From the NCBI RefSeq assembly GCF_014648915.1, contig NZ_BMSA01000002.1:310001-374000 (forward strand): DNA of 64,000 bases, written 5' to 3'. Both the position numbers and the translations under genes were made by a program. How positions within the stretch are numbered: position 1 is the first letter of the stretch; each line of letters begins with the position of its first letter. Below the pieces are notes generated by a model. The model did not search any database and was not told the origin of the DNA. It saw nothing but the letters and a program-made list of their open reading frames with translations. This document shows positions 1-8,610 of this stretch, one piece after another. This DNA is from Streptomyces phaeofaciens. Lineage in GTDB: Bacteria; Actinomycetota; Actinomycetes; Streptomycetales; Streptomycetaceae.

Positions 1-402
1 GCCCTCGCACGGGAGATGCGTGGCCTGCGTGAGCAGGTGAGCGGCATCACCGACACCGCGGTCGCGGCCGCGGACGGGCTGCTCATCGCGGCCGACACCG
101 CCGACTCCATCGACCCGGAGGGCCTCGCCGCCCTCGCCGCGGCGGGCCTCGGCCTCGCCCGCCGCACCGCGGAGGCCACCGCCCGCGGCGCCCTGCACCG
201 CACGGTCGCCTACGGCAGCCACGGCTGCGCCGCGTTCTACGCGGTCGGCGACACCGCGCTGATGGTCGTCCTCGGGGACGAGGGCATGGATGTGGACCGC
301 CTGCACACGGCGACCCAGCCGGCCCTGCGCCGCATCGATCTGATCCTCACCGACCGGGCCGGGACGGCCCAGCAGTCCGAGAAGGCAGCCGAAGGAGTCT
401 GA
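1..402 (+). CDS. Roadblock/LC7-domain protein, 5' end outside the window
   Basis: The reading frame is open from base 1, so the gene probably starts upstream; an internal ATG at 16 is possible but has no clear ribosome binding site. The visible part is about 133 residues. It has the Roadblock/LC7 pattern 'TDTAVAAADGLLIAAD' followed by an alternating hydrophobic strand 'AAFYAVGDTALMVVLGD'. In Streptomyces such proteins usually accompany small GTPases, histidine kinases or MglA-like systems and act as non-catalytic dimerisation or GTPase-modulating subunits. The next gene is a second, divergent roadblock-like protein only 4 bases downstream, so the two are probably co-transcribed and may form a heterodimer. 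No catalytic residues are expected. The family call is good; the partner is unknown because the upstream context is missing. Confidence 0.75.
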   Translation, partial: ALAREMRGLREQVSGITDTAVAAADGLLIAADTADSIDPEGLAALAAAGLGLARRTAEATARGALHRTVAYGSHGCAAFYAVGDTALMVVLGDEGMDVDRLHTATQPALRRIDLILTDRAGTAQQSEKAAEGV

Positions 403-406
403 AGGG

Positions 407-835
407 ATGGCGACGAAGCGTATGACCCCAGGTTTCTCCGACCAGGTGATGGGCCTGGTCAAGTCGTTGCGTACGGATGCCCCCGACTGCGTCGCCTCCG
501 GCGTCGTCGACATGTCCACGGGCATGCTGCTCTCCTACGAGACCGTCGACAATCACCCGCCCGAGGTCCTCGACCTGCTGGCGGGCGCGACCCTCGACCT
601 GTTCCAGGGCCGTACGGTCGTGATGATCGAGGACGTCTTCAAGGAGCGGCGCGGGATCCAGAGCGACAACCACTTCTTCCAGGAGATCCTCGTCAACAGC
701 GAGAACCTCACCCACCTGTTCGTGAGGATGACCGAGCAGCAGGACGTCGTCGCGGTGGTCGTCTGCCGTAAGTCCGTCAACGTGGGGATGCTGTTCGCGC
801 AGGTGCGGAGGGTGGTGCGGGAGTACCAGCTGTGA
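407..835 (+). CDS. Roadblock/LC7-like small protein
   Basis: This is a 142-residue soluble protein with no signal peptide or membrane segment. The ATG at 407 is preceded by GAAGGAG at 391-397, a good ribosome binding site lying inside the end of the upstream gene. The middle carries the roadblock-type features 'CVASGVVDMSTGMLLSYET' and a C-terminal strand-helix 'VAVVVCRKSVNVGMLFAQV'. It sits directly behind another roadblock protein, which suggests a paired regulatory module. It is followed by a strong hairpin terminator. No specific target is predictable from the sequence. The family assignment is by pattern only and less certain than for its neighbour. Confidence 0.7.
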   Translation: MATKRMTPGFSDQVMGLVKSLRTDAPDCVASGVVDMSTGMLLSYETVDNHPPEVLDLLAGATLDLFQGRTVVMIEDVFKERRGIQSDNHFFQEILVNSENLTHLFVRMTEQQDVVAVVVCRKSVNVGMLFAQVRRVVREYQL

Positions 836-842
836 GCACGAA

Positions 843-870
843 CGGTCCCTCCCCGGGCGGGGAGGGACCG
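843..870. terminator. Intrinsic-type hairpin terminator
   Basis: A perfect 12-bp stem (CGGTCCCTCCCC / GGGGAGGGACCG) with a 4-base loop begins 8 bases after the stop of the roadblock gene and lies before the convergent ABC permease gene. It has no U-tract, as is usual in Streptomyces, and probably ends transcription from both sides. Confidence 0.75.
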
Positions 871-920
871 TGAGCCCGTGATGCGTGCGGCCGTGGCGCG
901 GGAAGGCCCGGCCCGGGAGG

Positions 921-3272
921 CTATTCCGTGCGCAGCCCGTCCGGCCGCATCAGCCGCATCAGCGGCGGCAGGCTCAGCAGCGTCACCACCAGGACGACCG
1001 CCGCGCCGGCCCCCGTCATCGACAGCACGCTGCTCCAGTCGATGCCGACCGGCGTGTCCGTCATCTTCAGCAGGATCGCGCCCAGCGTGAGCCCCACGGC
1101 CATGGCCAGCAGCAGGCCCAGCGTGATCGGGATCGCCGTCTGCCACAGCACCGACAGGCCCAGCGTGCGGCGCCGGGTGCCGAAGGCGACCAGGGACGAC
1201 AGCAGTTTGCGGCGCTCGCGCAGTTGCTCCAGCTGCGCGACCAGCAGGCTCGCCCCGATCAGCAGCAGCACACAGATCGCGCCGACGAGCAGCCCCGTGC
1301 GGAGGGACTCGAACTTGTCGGACGTCGTCGAGGCCGTCCACGCCGTGGGGTCGGCCAGCGGGTTGACCGCGGCGGCGGTGTTGCGGGCGTACTCGAACGC
1401 GTCGGGCACGGACTGGTCGATCGACAGGTACAGCTCGCCGCGGACCATGCCCTCGAAGTCCTTCGGCAGGGCGGCCGGTGTCATCAGGAAGCCGCCGCGC
1501 CTGCTGCCGGTCGGGTCCTCGATCGACCGCACCTGGGTGATGCCCGCCGGGACGGTCCAGGTGGCCTCCTTCTCGGGTGCGGAGGCGGGTCCGGAGGTGG
1601 GCGACTCGATGTACAGCATCTTGCCGGGCACGTTCATCTTCGGCCCGTCGACGGAGTACTCGCTGCCGTCGAGGACGAACCGGTCGCCGTCCTTGCACGA
1701 GGGCAGCTTCGCCACCTCGCGCAGCGCGGCACAGTCGCCGACGGTCAGCTCGGCCGCGAGCTGCGGGCCGTTCTCGCTGTTCCAGGAGGCGTCACCGAGG
1801 TAGCTCTCCCACACGGCGGTGACCTTCCGCACGCCCTTGGTGTCGGTGAACTTCTCGACGGTCGCCGCCATCGGGGCGTCGGCCGGAACGGTCACCTGCA
1901 TCTGCGCCCGGCTGAGGTCCTGGGCGGTGGACTTGGTGTACTGGCCGTCGACCCCGGCGAACAGCATCTGAAGGGCGATCGCGCCGGCCACCGCGACCGC
2001 GATGCCGTTGACCATCCTGGCCGCCGTACCGCTGCTCAGCTGAAGGCGTCGCACGGCGAGTTGCCAGGCGACCCCGCCCGAGCCGAGCCGGGCCACACAG
2101 CGCTCCACCAGCCACGGCAGCAGCGCGGTGATGCCGATCAGGAGCAGCATGACGCCGCCGGTCACCAGGTACTCGTTGAAGCTGCCGTTCGAGCGGCCCT
2201 GCCCGAGCATCGGGTAGAGCATGGCGAGGCCCGCCACCGGCAGCACCAGCCGCCACCACAGGCGCCGCCGCGTGGGCTTCGCCGAGCGCACCACACCGAG
2301 CGGCTCGATCACCACGGAGCGCAGTGCGAACAGGGTGACCAGCACGGCCGCCGCAGGAACCGCCACCGCGACCAGCGCGGCCAGCAGCGGCGAGGGGTTG
2401 AGGTAGCTGGGCCACACGCTGATGCCCATCACCTCGACCGACCCCGCCACCTGGCGTCCGACCAGGAAGAACCCGGCACCGAGGACGAGGCCGAGCAGTG
2501 CGCCCGCCATCGCCTCGCCCGCCGCGATCCGCCGGGTCATCCGGCCGTCGGCGCCGACCAGCCGCAGCGCCGCCAGCCGGCGGTCGCGGCGCTCGCCGCC
2601 GAACCGCACGGCCGCCGCGACGAACACCGCGACCGGCATCAGCAGCATCACGATCACGACGATGTTCAGCAGGGCCAGGACCGGGTCGGGTGCCTCGGGG
2701 GTCGGGTTCGGGTTCCCGAACGCGGTCAGCCGGGACACGTTCGATCCCGCCTCGTGCGCGAAGAGCCCCTCGCCGCCCGCGTAGTAGGCGAGCTCCTGCG
2801 AGCCGATGAGCCCGCTCTCCCCGATGGTCCCGGTGATCCGGTAGGGAATCCGCTCACGCAGCAGCTTCGCCCCGTCCGAGGCGAGCAGCCGCTTCAGCGC
2901 GGGGGAGACCAGCATCTCGCCCTTCGCCGGGTACGCGCTCAGCCCGGGAGGCAAGGGGGCACGCGGCCCCTCCGGCTCCACCAGCCGGCCCCGCACGTCC
3001 TTGCCGCGGAAGGTGGTGTCGGTGTTGGCGATCACCACGGTGTTGTCCGCCGCGGTCGGTGGTTCCTCCGTGAACGACCAGTCCAGGCGGGCCTGTTCGC
3101 GGTCGTGCCGGACCGAGATCGCGTTCGGCAGCGCGGTGGACAGCAGGAGCAGCGCCACGCCGAGTCCGACGCCGAGCGCCGTCAGCACGGCCCGCATCCA
3201 GCCCTCCCGCCCGCCCGCGAAGGCGAACCGGACCCCCAGGCCCAGATCTCTGGACGACTGGCGCAGGCTCAT
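921..3272 (-). CDS. ABC transporter permease, FtsX/MacB type, duplicated
   Basis: This 783-residue membrane protein starts with an N-terminal membrane anchor ('AVLTALGVGLGVALLLLSTAL') and a long extracytoplasmic segment. There follow three membrane helices (about residues 205-320), a middle section, a second large external domain, and three final helices ('LLVGAICVLLLIGASLLVAQLEQLRERRKLL' region onward). This is the two-fold FtsX arrangement of large actinobacterial exporter permeases. Its ATG overlaps the stop of the ATPase gene by 4 bases (ATGA), so translation is coupled. The upstream PadR gene suggests ligand-controlled export, as in antimicrobial-peptide or lipid-stress transporters. The transported substrate cannot be read from sequence. 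Confidence 0.88.
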   Translation of the reverse strand: MSLRQSSRDLGLGVRFAFAGGREGWMRAVLTALGVGLGVALLLLSTALPNAISVRHDREQARLDWSFTEEPPTAADNTVVIANTDTTFRGKDVRGRLVEPEGPRAPLPPGLSAYPAKGEMLVSPALKRLLASDGAKLLRERIPYRITGTIGESGLIGSQELAYYAGGEGLFAHEAGSNVSRLTAFGNPNPTPEAPDPVLALLNIVVIVMLLMPVAVFVAAAVRFGGERRDRRLAALRLVGADGRMTRRIAAGEAMAGALLGLVLGAGFFLVGRQVAGSVEVMGISVWPSYLNPSPLLAALVAVAVPAAAVLVTLFALRSVVIEPLGVVRSAKPTRRRLWWRLVLPVAGLAMLYPMLGQGRSNGSFNEYLVTGGVMLLLIGITALLPWLVERCVARLGSGGVAWQLAVRRLQLSSGTAARMVNGIAVAVAGAIALQMLFAGVDGQYTKSTAQDLSRAQMQVTVPADAPMAATVEKFTDTKGVRKVTAVWESYLGDASWNSENGPQLAAELTVGDCAALREVAKLPSCKDGDRFVLDGSEYSVDGPKMNVPGKMLYIESPTSGPASAPEKEATWTVPAGITQVRSIEDPTGSRRGGFLMTPAALPKDFEGMVRGELYLSIDQSVPDAFEYARNTAAAVNPLADPTAWTASTTSDKFESLRTGLLVGAICVLLLIGASLLVAQLEQLRERRKLLSSLVAFGTRRRTLGLSVLWQTAIPITLGLLLAMAVGLTLGAILLKMTDTPVGIDWSSVLSMTGAGAAVVLVVTLLSLPPLMRLMRPDGLRTE

Positions 3273-3958
3273 ACGACCCGCTCCATGTCCCGCGACTTGC
3301 CGTCCCGTACGACGATCTCGCGGTCGGAGTAGGCGGCCACCCGGGCCTCGTGCGTGACGAGGACGACGGCGGTGCTGGCCGAACGGGCCGCCTCGGTGAG
3401 CAGCTCCATCACGCGTTCGCCGTTGAGCGAGTCCAGGGCGCCGGTCGGCTCGTCGGCGAAGACGACCCGCGGGCTCGTCACCAGCGAGCGCGCCACGGCC
3501 ACCCGCTGCCCCTGTCCGCCGGACACCTCCCCGGGCCGCTTCTTCGCGAGGTCGTCGACCTCCAGGCGCTCCATCCAGCCGAGGGCGGTGCGCTCGGCCT
3601 GTTTGCGCGGGGTGCCGTTCAGCCGCAGCGGCAGCGCCACGTTCTCCACGCAGGTGAGCTCCGGCACGAGCTGCCCGAACTGGAACACGAACCCGAACTC
3701 GGAGCGCCGCAGCTGGCTGCGCTGGGCGTCGTTCATCGTCGCCAGCTCGCGGCCGTCGTACGTGATCGAGCCCGAGTCGGGCGTCACGATCCCGGCGAGA
3801 CAGTGCAGCAGGGTCGACTTGCCGGATCCGGACGGGCCCATCACGGCGACGACCTCGCCGGGGTGGATGGAGAACGCGGCGCCGTCCAGCGCCATGGTCG
3901 GGCCGTACGCCTTGCGCAGGTTCTCGGCGACGAGCAGGGATCCCCCGGGAGCGTTCAT
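3269..3958 (-). CDS. ABC transporter ATP-binding protein (LolD/MacB type)
   Basis: The 229-residue protein contains a complete ATPase domain: Walker A 'GPSGSGKST' (about residues 40-48), Q-loop 'FVFQFGQLVPELT', signature 'VSGGQGQRVAVARSL', Walker B 'VVFADEPTGALD' and H-loop 'VLVTHE'. The signature has SGGQGQ where SGGQQQ is usual. It sits between padR (its ATG overlaps the padR stop as ATGA) and the FtsX-type permease, so the three genes form one coupled operon. It energises export or mechanotransmission by the neighbouring permease at the cytoplasmic membrane. The start at 3958 was chosen because it begins the typical 'LLVAENLRKAYG' N-terminus; longer frames upstream belong to padR in another frame. 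Confidence 0.93.
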   Translation of the reverse strand: MNAPGGSLLVAENLRKAYGPTMALDGAAFSIHPGEVVAVMGPSGSGKSTLLHCLAGIVTPDSGSITYDGRELATMNDAQRSQLRRSEFGFVFQFGQLVPELTCVENVALPLRLNGTPRKQAERTALGWMERLEVDDLAKKRPGEVSGGQGQRVAVARSLVTSPRVVFADEPTGALDSLNGERVMELLTEAARSASTAVVLVTHEARVAAYSDREIVVRDGKSRDMERVV

Positions 3959-4479
3959 GCCGTCATCGCCGCCTTCAGCTTGTCGAGGCGCGCGGTGGCC
4001 AGCTCGAGCCAGCGCAGGTCGGCCTCCAGGTGGAACAGGGCGTGGTCGCAGATCAGCTGGTCCGCCAGATCGCCGCTGCGCTTGCGGTCGGTCAGGATCC
4101 GCATGCTGCGCAGGTGCTCCGCGCGCTGGGTGTCGAGCACGTCGGCCGCGTCGCGGTGCGTGAGCAGCGCGAGGACGACCTTGGTGTAGAGCGTGGACTG
4201 GAGGTACGGCTCGGGCTTCTCGGGCGTGGCGAGCCAGCGCTCGACGTCGGTGATCCCGGCGTCGGTGATCGCGTACCGCTTGCGCTCTGGGCCGTCGCCG
4301 GCCTCGATGCCGTCGACCTCGACGAGACCGTTCTTCAGCAGGCGCGACATCGTCGAATAGACCTGGCCGTAGTGCAGCGGCCGGTCGTGACCGAACTTCT
4401 CGTCGAAGGCCCGCTTCAGGTCGTAACCGTGGCGGGGCCCGGACTCCAGGAGTCCCAGGAGGGTGTGACCGATGGACAT
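3955..4479 (-). CDS. PadR-family transcriptional regulator
   Basis: This is a 174-residue protein. The N-terminal winged helix has the classic PadR motif 'LLGLLESGPRHGYDLKRAF' and 'YGQVYSTMSRLLKNGLVE', followed by a C-terminal 'Vir' dimerisation domain (about residues 95-174, 'YLQSTLYTKVVLALLTHRD'). It is the first gene of an operon with the ABC ATPase and permease, an arrangement in which PadR proteins usually repress the exporter and are released by its substrate. Three copies of TGTAYACGC lie just upstream (4489-4521) and are the likely autoregulatory operator. No ribosome binding site is evident directly before the ATG, so the transcript may be leaderless or nearly so. Confidence 0.92.
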   Translation of the reverse strand: MSIGHTLLGLLESGPRHGYDLKRAFDEKFGHDRPLHYGQVYSTMSRLLKNGLVEVDGIEAGDGPERKRYAITDAGITDVERWLATPEKPEPYLQSTLYTKVVLALLTHRDAADVLDTQRAEHLRSMRILTDRKRSGDLADQLICDHALFHLEADLRWLELATARLDKLKAAMTA

Positions 4480-4488
4480 GGGGAGGAC

Positions 4489-4521
4489 TGTACACGCGGT
4501 GTATACGCCGGGTGTATACGC
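4489..4521. promoter_or_regulatory. Tandem operator repeats upstream of padR
   Basis: Three copies of TGTAYACGC occur at 4489-4497 (TGTACACGC), 4500-4508 and 4513-4521 (both TGTATACGC), spaced 11 and 13 bases apart. Two contain the palindrome GTATAC. They lie 10-42 bases before the padR ATG, on top of the expected promoter, as an autorepressor operator would. Confidence 0.55.
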
Positions 4522-4642
4522 GGAGTGTGCAGTGGTCCGCGGGGGGTGGTGATGCGCAGGTGAGGGGCTGTTGTCACCGTTCTGCAACAGCGCGGCCCCG
4601 CCGCGGGACGCCCCCGGCGGGGGAGTGCGAGGGCGGGGCCGT

Positions 4643-4900
4643 TCAGGCCGGCGGCGGACCGCCGGGGGAGGAGCCCCCGGGGGGGCGGCCGCGGCGGGGC
4701 AGCGGGCCGGTGTCACCCGGCAGCCGCCCCGCGTCCTTCAAGGCCTTCCGCAGCAGGAACTCGATCTGCGCGTTGGCGGACCGCAGGTCGTCCCCGGCCC
4801 ACCGGGCCAGCGCCTCGTACACCGCGGGATCCAGCCGCAACAGCACCTGCTTGCGCTGCGGGCGGCCTTGCGGGGCTGAGCCCCCGGAGGGGACCGTCAC
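4643..4900 (-). CDS. Small ribbon-helix-helix-like protein
   Basis: This 85-residue protein begins at a GTG that overlaps the SPFH stop by 4 bases (GTGA), so it is translationally coupled to it. The core 'KQVLLRLDPAVYEALARWA' plus 'RSANAQIEFLLRKALKD' resembles a ribbon-helix-helix (Arc/CopG-like) DNA-binding fold: a basic beta-strand, then two helices with the N-x-x-I-E-F-L-L pattern. The C-terminus is a low-complexity proline/glycine tail. From memory this small protein is a regular companion of the SPFH gene in actinobacteria. It may regulate the operon, perhaps through the palindrome at 5895-5908, but that link is inference. Confidence 0.7.
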   Translation of the reverse strand: MTVPSGGSAPQGRPQRKQVLLRLDPAVYEALARWAGDDLRSANAQIEFLLRKALKDAGRLPGDTGPLPRRGRPPGGSSPGGPPPA

Positions 4901-5826
4901 TGGTAGAGGGTCCCGGTGTTGAGCACCGGCTGGGGCGCGCGGTCCCCGCACAGCACCACCATCAGGTTGGACACCATCGCCGCCTTCCGCTCCTCGTCCA
5001 GTTCCACGATGCCCTGCTCGGCGATCCGGGCGAGCGCCGCCTCGACCATGCCGACGGCACCGTCCACGATCTCCCGCCGGGCCGCGACGACCGCGCCCGC
5101 CTGCTGGCGCTGGAGCATCGCCGAGGCGATCTCCGGAGCGTACGCGAGATGCGTGAAGCGGGACTCGATGATCCGCACGCCGGCCGCCTCCACGCGCGCG
5201 TGCAGCTCCACGGCGAGCTTCTCGGTGATCTCCTCGGCGTTGCCGCGCAGCGAGAGCCCGTCCTCCTCGTGGGAGTCGTAGGGGTACTCGATGGCGATGT
5301 GGCGCACGGCGGCCTCGGTCTGGGTGGAGACGAACTCCAGGAAGTCGTCCACCTCGAAGGTGGCCTGCGCGGTGTCCTGCACCTTCCACACCACGACCGC
5401 GGCCAGCTCTATCGGGTTGCCGTAGGCGTCGTTGACCTTCAGGACGGCCGTCTCGTGGTTGCGGACCCGGGTGGAGATCTTCTCGCGGGAGGTGAACGGG
5501 TTCACCCAGCGCAGGCCGTCCTCGCGGATCGTCCCCCGGTAGCGCCCGAAGAGCTGCACCACGCGCGCCTCGCCCGGCGCCACCGTGTTCAGGCCGCACA
5601 TCGACAGGAACGCGGCGAGCCCGACCAGGATGCCGCCGGTGATCAGCCCGGCCTTGGCGCCGGTCGCGTCCGTCCCGGCGCCGAGCGCGATCATCGCGGC
5701 GCCGGCCAGCAGCCCGACCAGGCCGGACAGCAGGGCCAGGCCACCGCCCACGCTGTGCGCGGGGAACTCCTGGACGCGTGGGGCGGGCATCTCGGGCGTG
5801 GTCGCCGCGGTGGTGTCTGCGGACAT
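4897..5826 (-). CDS. SPFH/band 7 domain membrane protein
   Basis: The 309-residue protein has two N-terminal membrane segments ('[19 protein letters not shown]' and '[19 protein letters not shown]') and then a band 7/SPFH domain. This includes '[30 protein letters not shown]' and the helical region with '[29 protein letters not shown]'. Stomatin/flotillin-like proteins oligomerise on the membrane and organise microdomains or chaperone membrane proteins. It is followed by, and coupled to, the small ribbon-helix-helix-like gene. A perfect 14-bp palindrome lies 69 bases upstream of its ATG. No enzymatic activity is expected. The family call is firm; its client proteins are unknown. Confidence 0.92.
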   Translation of the reverse strand: MSADTTAATTPEMPAPRVQEFPAHSVGGGLALLSGLVGLLAGAAMIALGAGTDATGAKAGLITGGILVGLAAFLSMCGLNTVAPGEARVVQLFGRYRGTIREDGLRWVNPFTSREKISTRVRNHETAVLKVNDAYGNPIELAAVVVWKVQDTAQATFEVDDFLEFVSTQTEAAVRHIAIEYPYDSHEEDGLSLRGNAEEITEKLAVELHARVEAAGVRIIESRFTHLAYAPEIASAMLQRQQAGAVVAARREIVDGAVGMVEAALARIAEQGIVELDEERKAAMVSNLMVVLCGDRAPQPVLNTGTLYQ

Positions 5827-5894
5827 GGGTGGTCCCCCGTTTCGTATCGGCTCGGGCCCTCTCGCACGGCCCTCGCGCTCACATCGTTCTAGCT

Positions 5895-5908
5895 AAGTGA
5901 TATCACTT
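5895..5908. promoter_or_regulatory. Perfect 14-bp palindrome upstream of the SPFH gene
   Basis: AAGTGATATCACTT is a perfect, AT-rich palindrome in otherwise GC-rich DNA, inside the 289-base region between the divergent SPFH and penicillin-binding protein genes. Its position fits an operator overlapping the SPFH promoter. The remainder of that spacer shows no other obvious structure. Confidence 0.6.
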
Positions 5909-6115
5909 TACAAGAGGATCGCAACCCCTGGGGCCTTTCGGACGTCGGTACTGGTGGAGCGGTGTGCCGGTTCCACCGGGCAGGGTGCTGATTCTCACCC
6001 CTTCCGAACGCCGGATCGAGAACCCTCCGTCACAGCCGACGGTGTTAGCTTTCTGAGCTGACCTGCCTCCGGGCACTGGTGTGACGGCCGAGTAGGAAGC
6101 GGAGCGAGCGGACTC

Positions 6116-8545
6116 ATGGGACGAGCGGAAGAGAGACGAGCGCGACAGCGTGGTGGCCGCCGCGCGGCGCCCAGGGACCGCTCGTCGCGGGCGGAGGCAC
6201 CCTCCTCGGTGAACGAGTCGGCCGCGGCCGAGCCCGCCGAGGGCGTCGCGGCCGGGGGGCGCGCGGCAGCCCGCCGGGGCGCCAAGAAGGGCGCGGGCGC
6301 CAAGGGCGCCAAGGGCGGCAAGAAGGACAAGAGCCTCATACGCCGGATCTTCACCTGGAAGAAGGTCCTCGGCACCGTCCTCGGCCTGACCGTGGCCGTC
6401 ATCGGAGCCGTCGTCTGGCTCTACATGAGCACGCCCATCCCGGTCGGCAACCCCGACGCCAAGCTCCAGAGCAACGTCTACAAGTACAAGGGCGGTGCGA
6501 TCCTCGCCCGCGACGGCGAGGTCAACCGGGAGAACGTCGATCTCGCGAAGGTACCCAAGGCCGTCCAGCACACCTTCGTGGCGGCCGAGAACAAGACCTT
6601 CTACAACGACGCCGGCGTCGACCTCAAGGGCACCACCCGCGGTGTCCTCAACACCCTCATGGGCAAGGGCGCGCAGGGCGGTTCGACGATCACCCAGCAG
6701 TACGTCAAGAACTACTACCTGAGCCAGGAACAGACCGTCACGCGCAAGCTGAAGGAACTGGTCATCTCGATCAAGCTGGACCGTGAGGAGTCCAAGGAGT
6801 ACATCCTGGCCGGCTACATCAACACCAGCTACTACGGCCGCGGCGCCTACGGCATCCAGGCCGCCGCCCAGGCCTACTACCGCGTCGACGCCGACAAGCT
6901 CAACGTCCAGCAGGGCGCCTACCTCGCCGCGCTGCTCCAGGCACCCAGCCAGTACGACTGGGCCGTCGCCTCCGAGACCGGCAAGAAGCTGGTGCAGAAC
7001 CGCTGGAACTACGTCCTGGACAACATGGTCGAGCAGGACTGGCTGGACAAGTCCGAGCGCGACGACATGAAGTTCCCGGTGCCCGAGGAGCCCAAGGCCG
7101 ACCCGAGCCAGGAGGGCCAGATCGGCTACCTGGTCGACGCGGCCAACGCCGAACTGGCCCGCCAGCTCGTCGCCACCGGCACGGCCGACGACCTCAAGTC
7201 GGCCGAGGACATGGTCAGTCGCGGTGGCTGGAACATCGAGCTGAACATCGACAAGAAGAAGCAGAAGGCGCTGGAGAAGGCGGTCAAGGACCAGCTGACC
7301 AGCAAGCTGGACAAGAAGAAGCGCTCCGTCGACGCCGACGTCCAGGCCGGCGCGGTCTCGGTGAACCCGCACACCGGCGCGGTCGAGGCGATGTACGGCG
7401 GCACCAGCTACACCGAGCACTACCTGAACAACGCCACCCGCACCGACTACCAGCCCGCCTCCACCTTCAAGCCGGTGATCCTCGCCGCGGCCTTCGACGA
7501 GGACGCCAAGACGCAGGACGGCGACCAGATCACCGCCAACACGCTCTACGACGGCACCAGCGAGCGCCCGGTCGTCGGCAGCGACATCGCCTTCGCCCCG
7601 CAGAACGAGGACGGCCAGAACTACGGCGACGTCACCGTCCAGACCGCGATGAACAAGTCCATCAACTCCGCGTTCGCGCAGATGGGCGTCGACGTCGGCA
7701 TGGACGAGGTGCTGAAGGTCGGCGGCAACCTCGGCATGGACACCGAGGACCTGAAGGCCGTACCCGCGCAGACCCTGGGCACCATGGGCGCCAGCCCGCT
7801 CCAGATGGCCGGTGTCTACGCCACGCTCGACAACCACGGCAAGAAGGTCACCCCGGCGATCATCAAGTCGGCCGAGAACAGCGCCCACCCGTCCTTCAAG
7901 CACATCAGCCCGATCGGCGAGGAAGTCATCAGCCGCGAGGCCGCCGACTCGGTCACCTCGGTGCTCACCGGCGTGGTCGACGACGGTACGGCCAAGACCT
8001 CCGTGCGGGACAACCCGCTGCGCAAGGGCCAGAAGGTCGCGGGCAAGACCGGTACCTCCGACGACAACAAGTCGGCCTGGTTCACCGCCTACACACCCGA
8101 CCTGGTCACCTCGGTCGGCCTGTTCGGCGAGTCCGCGAAGGCCCCGCACCCCCAGACCACCCTGACCGGTGCCACGAGCGGCCTGTCCGGCGACGCGGGC
8201 CGGATCAACGGTGGTGGCTACCCGGCGCAGATCTGGGCGGCGTACACCTTCGGCGTCTCCACCAAGGTCAGCAAGTTCGACCTGGAGACCGACCAGGGCG
8301 CGGCGGTCCAGACGGCGTCCCCGTCCCCGACCACGTCCCCGTCGCCGACGGAGTCCGCGTCCTCCAGCCCGTCGGCCTCGACGACCCCGACCGACGAGCC
8401 GACGACGCAGGAACCGACGACCGACGAGCCGACCACGGACGAACCGACGACGGACGAGCCGACCGGCGGCACCTCGACGGAACCGAGCACCGAGGATCCG
8501 TCCACGGAACCGGAGAACCCACCGGACCCGCAGAGCGGGCAGTAG
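6116..8545 (+). CDS. Class A penicillin-binding protein (glycosyltransferase/transpeptidase)
   Basis: This is an 809-residue bifunctional peptidoglycan synthase. The first ~80 residues are cytoplasmic and very basic ('KKGAGAKGAKGGKKDK'), then comes one membrane anchor ('VLGTVLGLTVAVIGAVVWLYM'). The GT51 domain carries 'FVAAENKTFYNDAGVD' with the catalytic Glu and 'QGGSTITQQYVKNYYL'. The transpeptidase domain has SxxK ('PASTFKPV'), SxN ('KSINSAF') and KTGTS. The C-terminus is a Ser/Thr/Pro/Glu tail with repeated 'TTDEP' units, probably crossing or contacting the wall. It polymerises and crosslinks peptidoglycan outside the membrane. The ATG at 6116 has only a weak GGAAGCGGAG ribosome binding site, but no better start is visible. 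A convergent hairpin terminator follows. Confidence 0.93.
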   Translation: MGRAEERRARQRGGRRAAPRDRSSRAEAPSSVNESAAAEPAEGVAAGGRAAARRGAKKGAGAKGAKGGKKDKSLIRRIFTWKKVLGTVLGLTVAVIGAVVWLYMSTPIPVGNPDAKLQSNVYKYKGGAILARDGEVNRENVDLAKVPKAVQHTFVAAENKTFYNDAGVDLKGTTRGVLNTLMGKGAQGGSTITQQYVKNYYLSQEQTVTRKLKELVISIKLDREESKEYILAGYINTSYYGRGAYGIQAAAQAYYRVDADKLNVQQGAYLAALLQAPSQYDWAVASETGKKLVQNRWNYVLDNMVEQDWLDKSERDDMKFPVPEEPKADPSQEGQIGYLVDAANAELARQLVATGTADDLKSAEDMVSRGGWNIELNIDKKKQKALEKAVKDQLTSKLDKKKRSVDADVQAGAVSVNPHTGAVEAMYGGTSYTEHYLNNATRTDYQPASTFKPVILAAAFDEDAKTQDGDQITANTLYDGTSERPVVGSDIAFAPQNEDGQNYGDVTVQTAMNKSINSAFAQMGVDVGMDEVLKVGGNLGMDTEDLKAVPAQTLGTMGASPLQMAGVYATLDNHGKKVTPAIIKSAENSAHPSFKHISPIGEEVISREAADSVTSVLTGVVDDGTAKTSVRDNPLRKGQKVAGKTGTSDDNKSAWFTAYTPDLVTSVGLFGESAKAPHPQTTLTGATSGLSGDAGRINGGGYPAQIWAAYTFGVSTKVSKFDLETDQGAAVQTASPSPTTSPSPTESASSSPSASTTPTDEPTTQEPTTDEPTTDEPTTDEPTGGTSTEPSTEDPSTEPENPPDPQSGQ

Positions 8546-8555
8546 GGGACGGCAC

Positions 8556-8592
8556 GAAGGGCGCCCGGTGATCGGATCACCGGGCGCCCTTC
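8556..8592. terminator. Bidirectional hairpin terminator
   Basis: A perfect 17-bp stem (beginning GAAGGGCGCCCGGTGAT) with a 3-base loop lies between the convergent penicillin-binding protein and phosphatase genes, and should serve both. Confidence 0.85.
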
Positions 8593-8610
8593 ACGTGTCA
8601 CAGGCTCAGC

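Noticed and set aside
885..3332. Long antisense open frames, for example 815 codons on the + strand here
   Set aside because: They mirror the reverse-strand ABC permease gene in high-GC DNA, show low-complexity Arg/Gln/His-rich translations and no ribosome binding site. The same applies to long mirror frames over the penicillin-binding protein, KS, PhzE and other genes.
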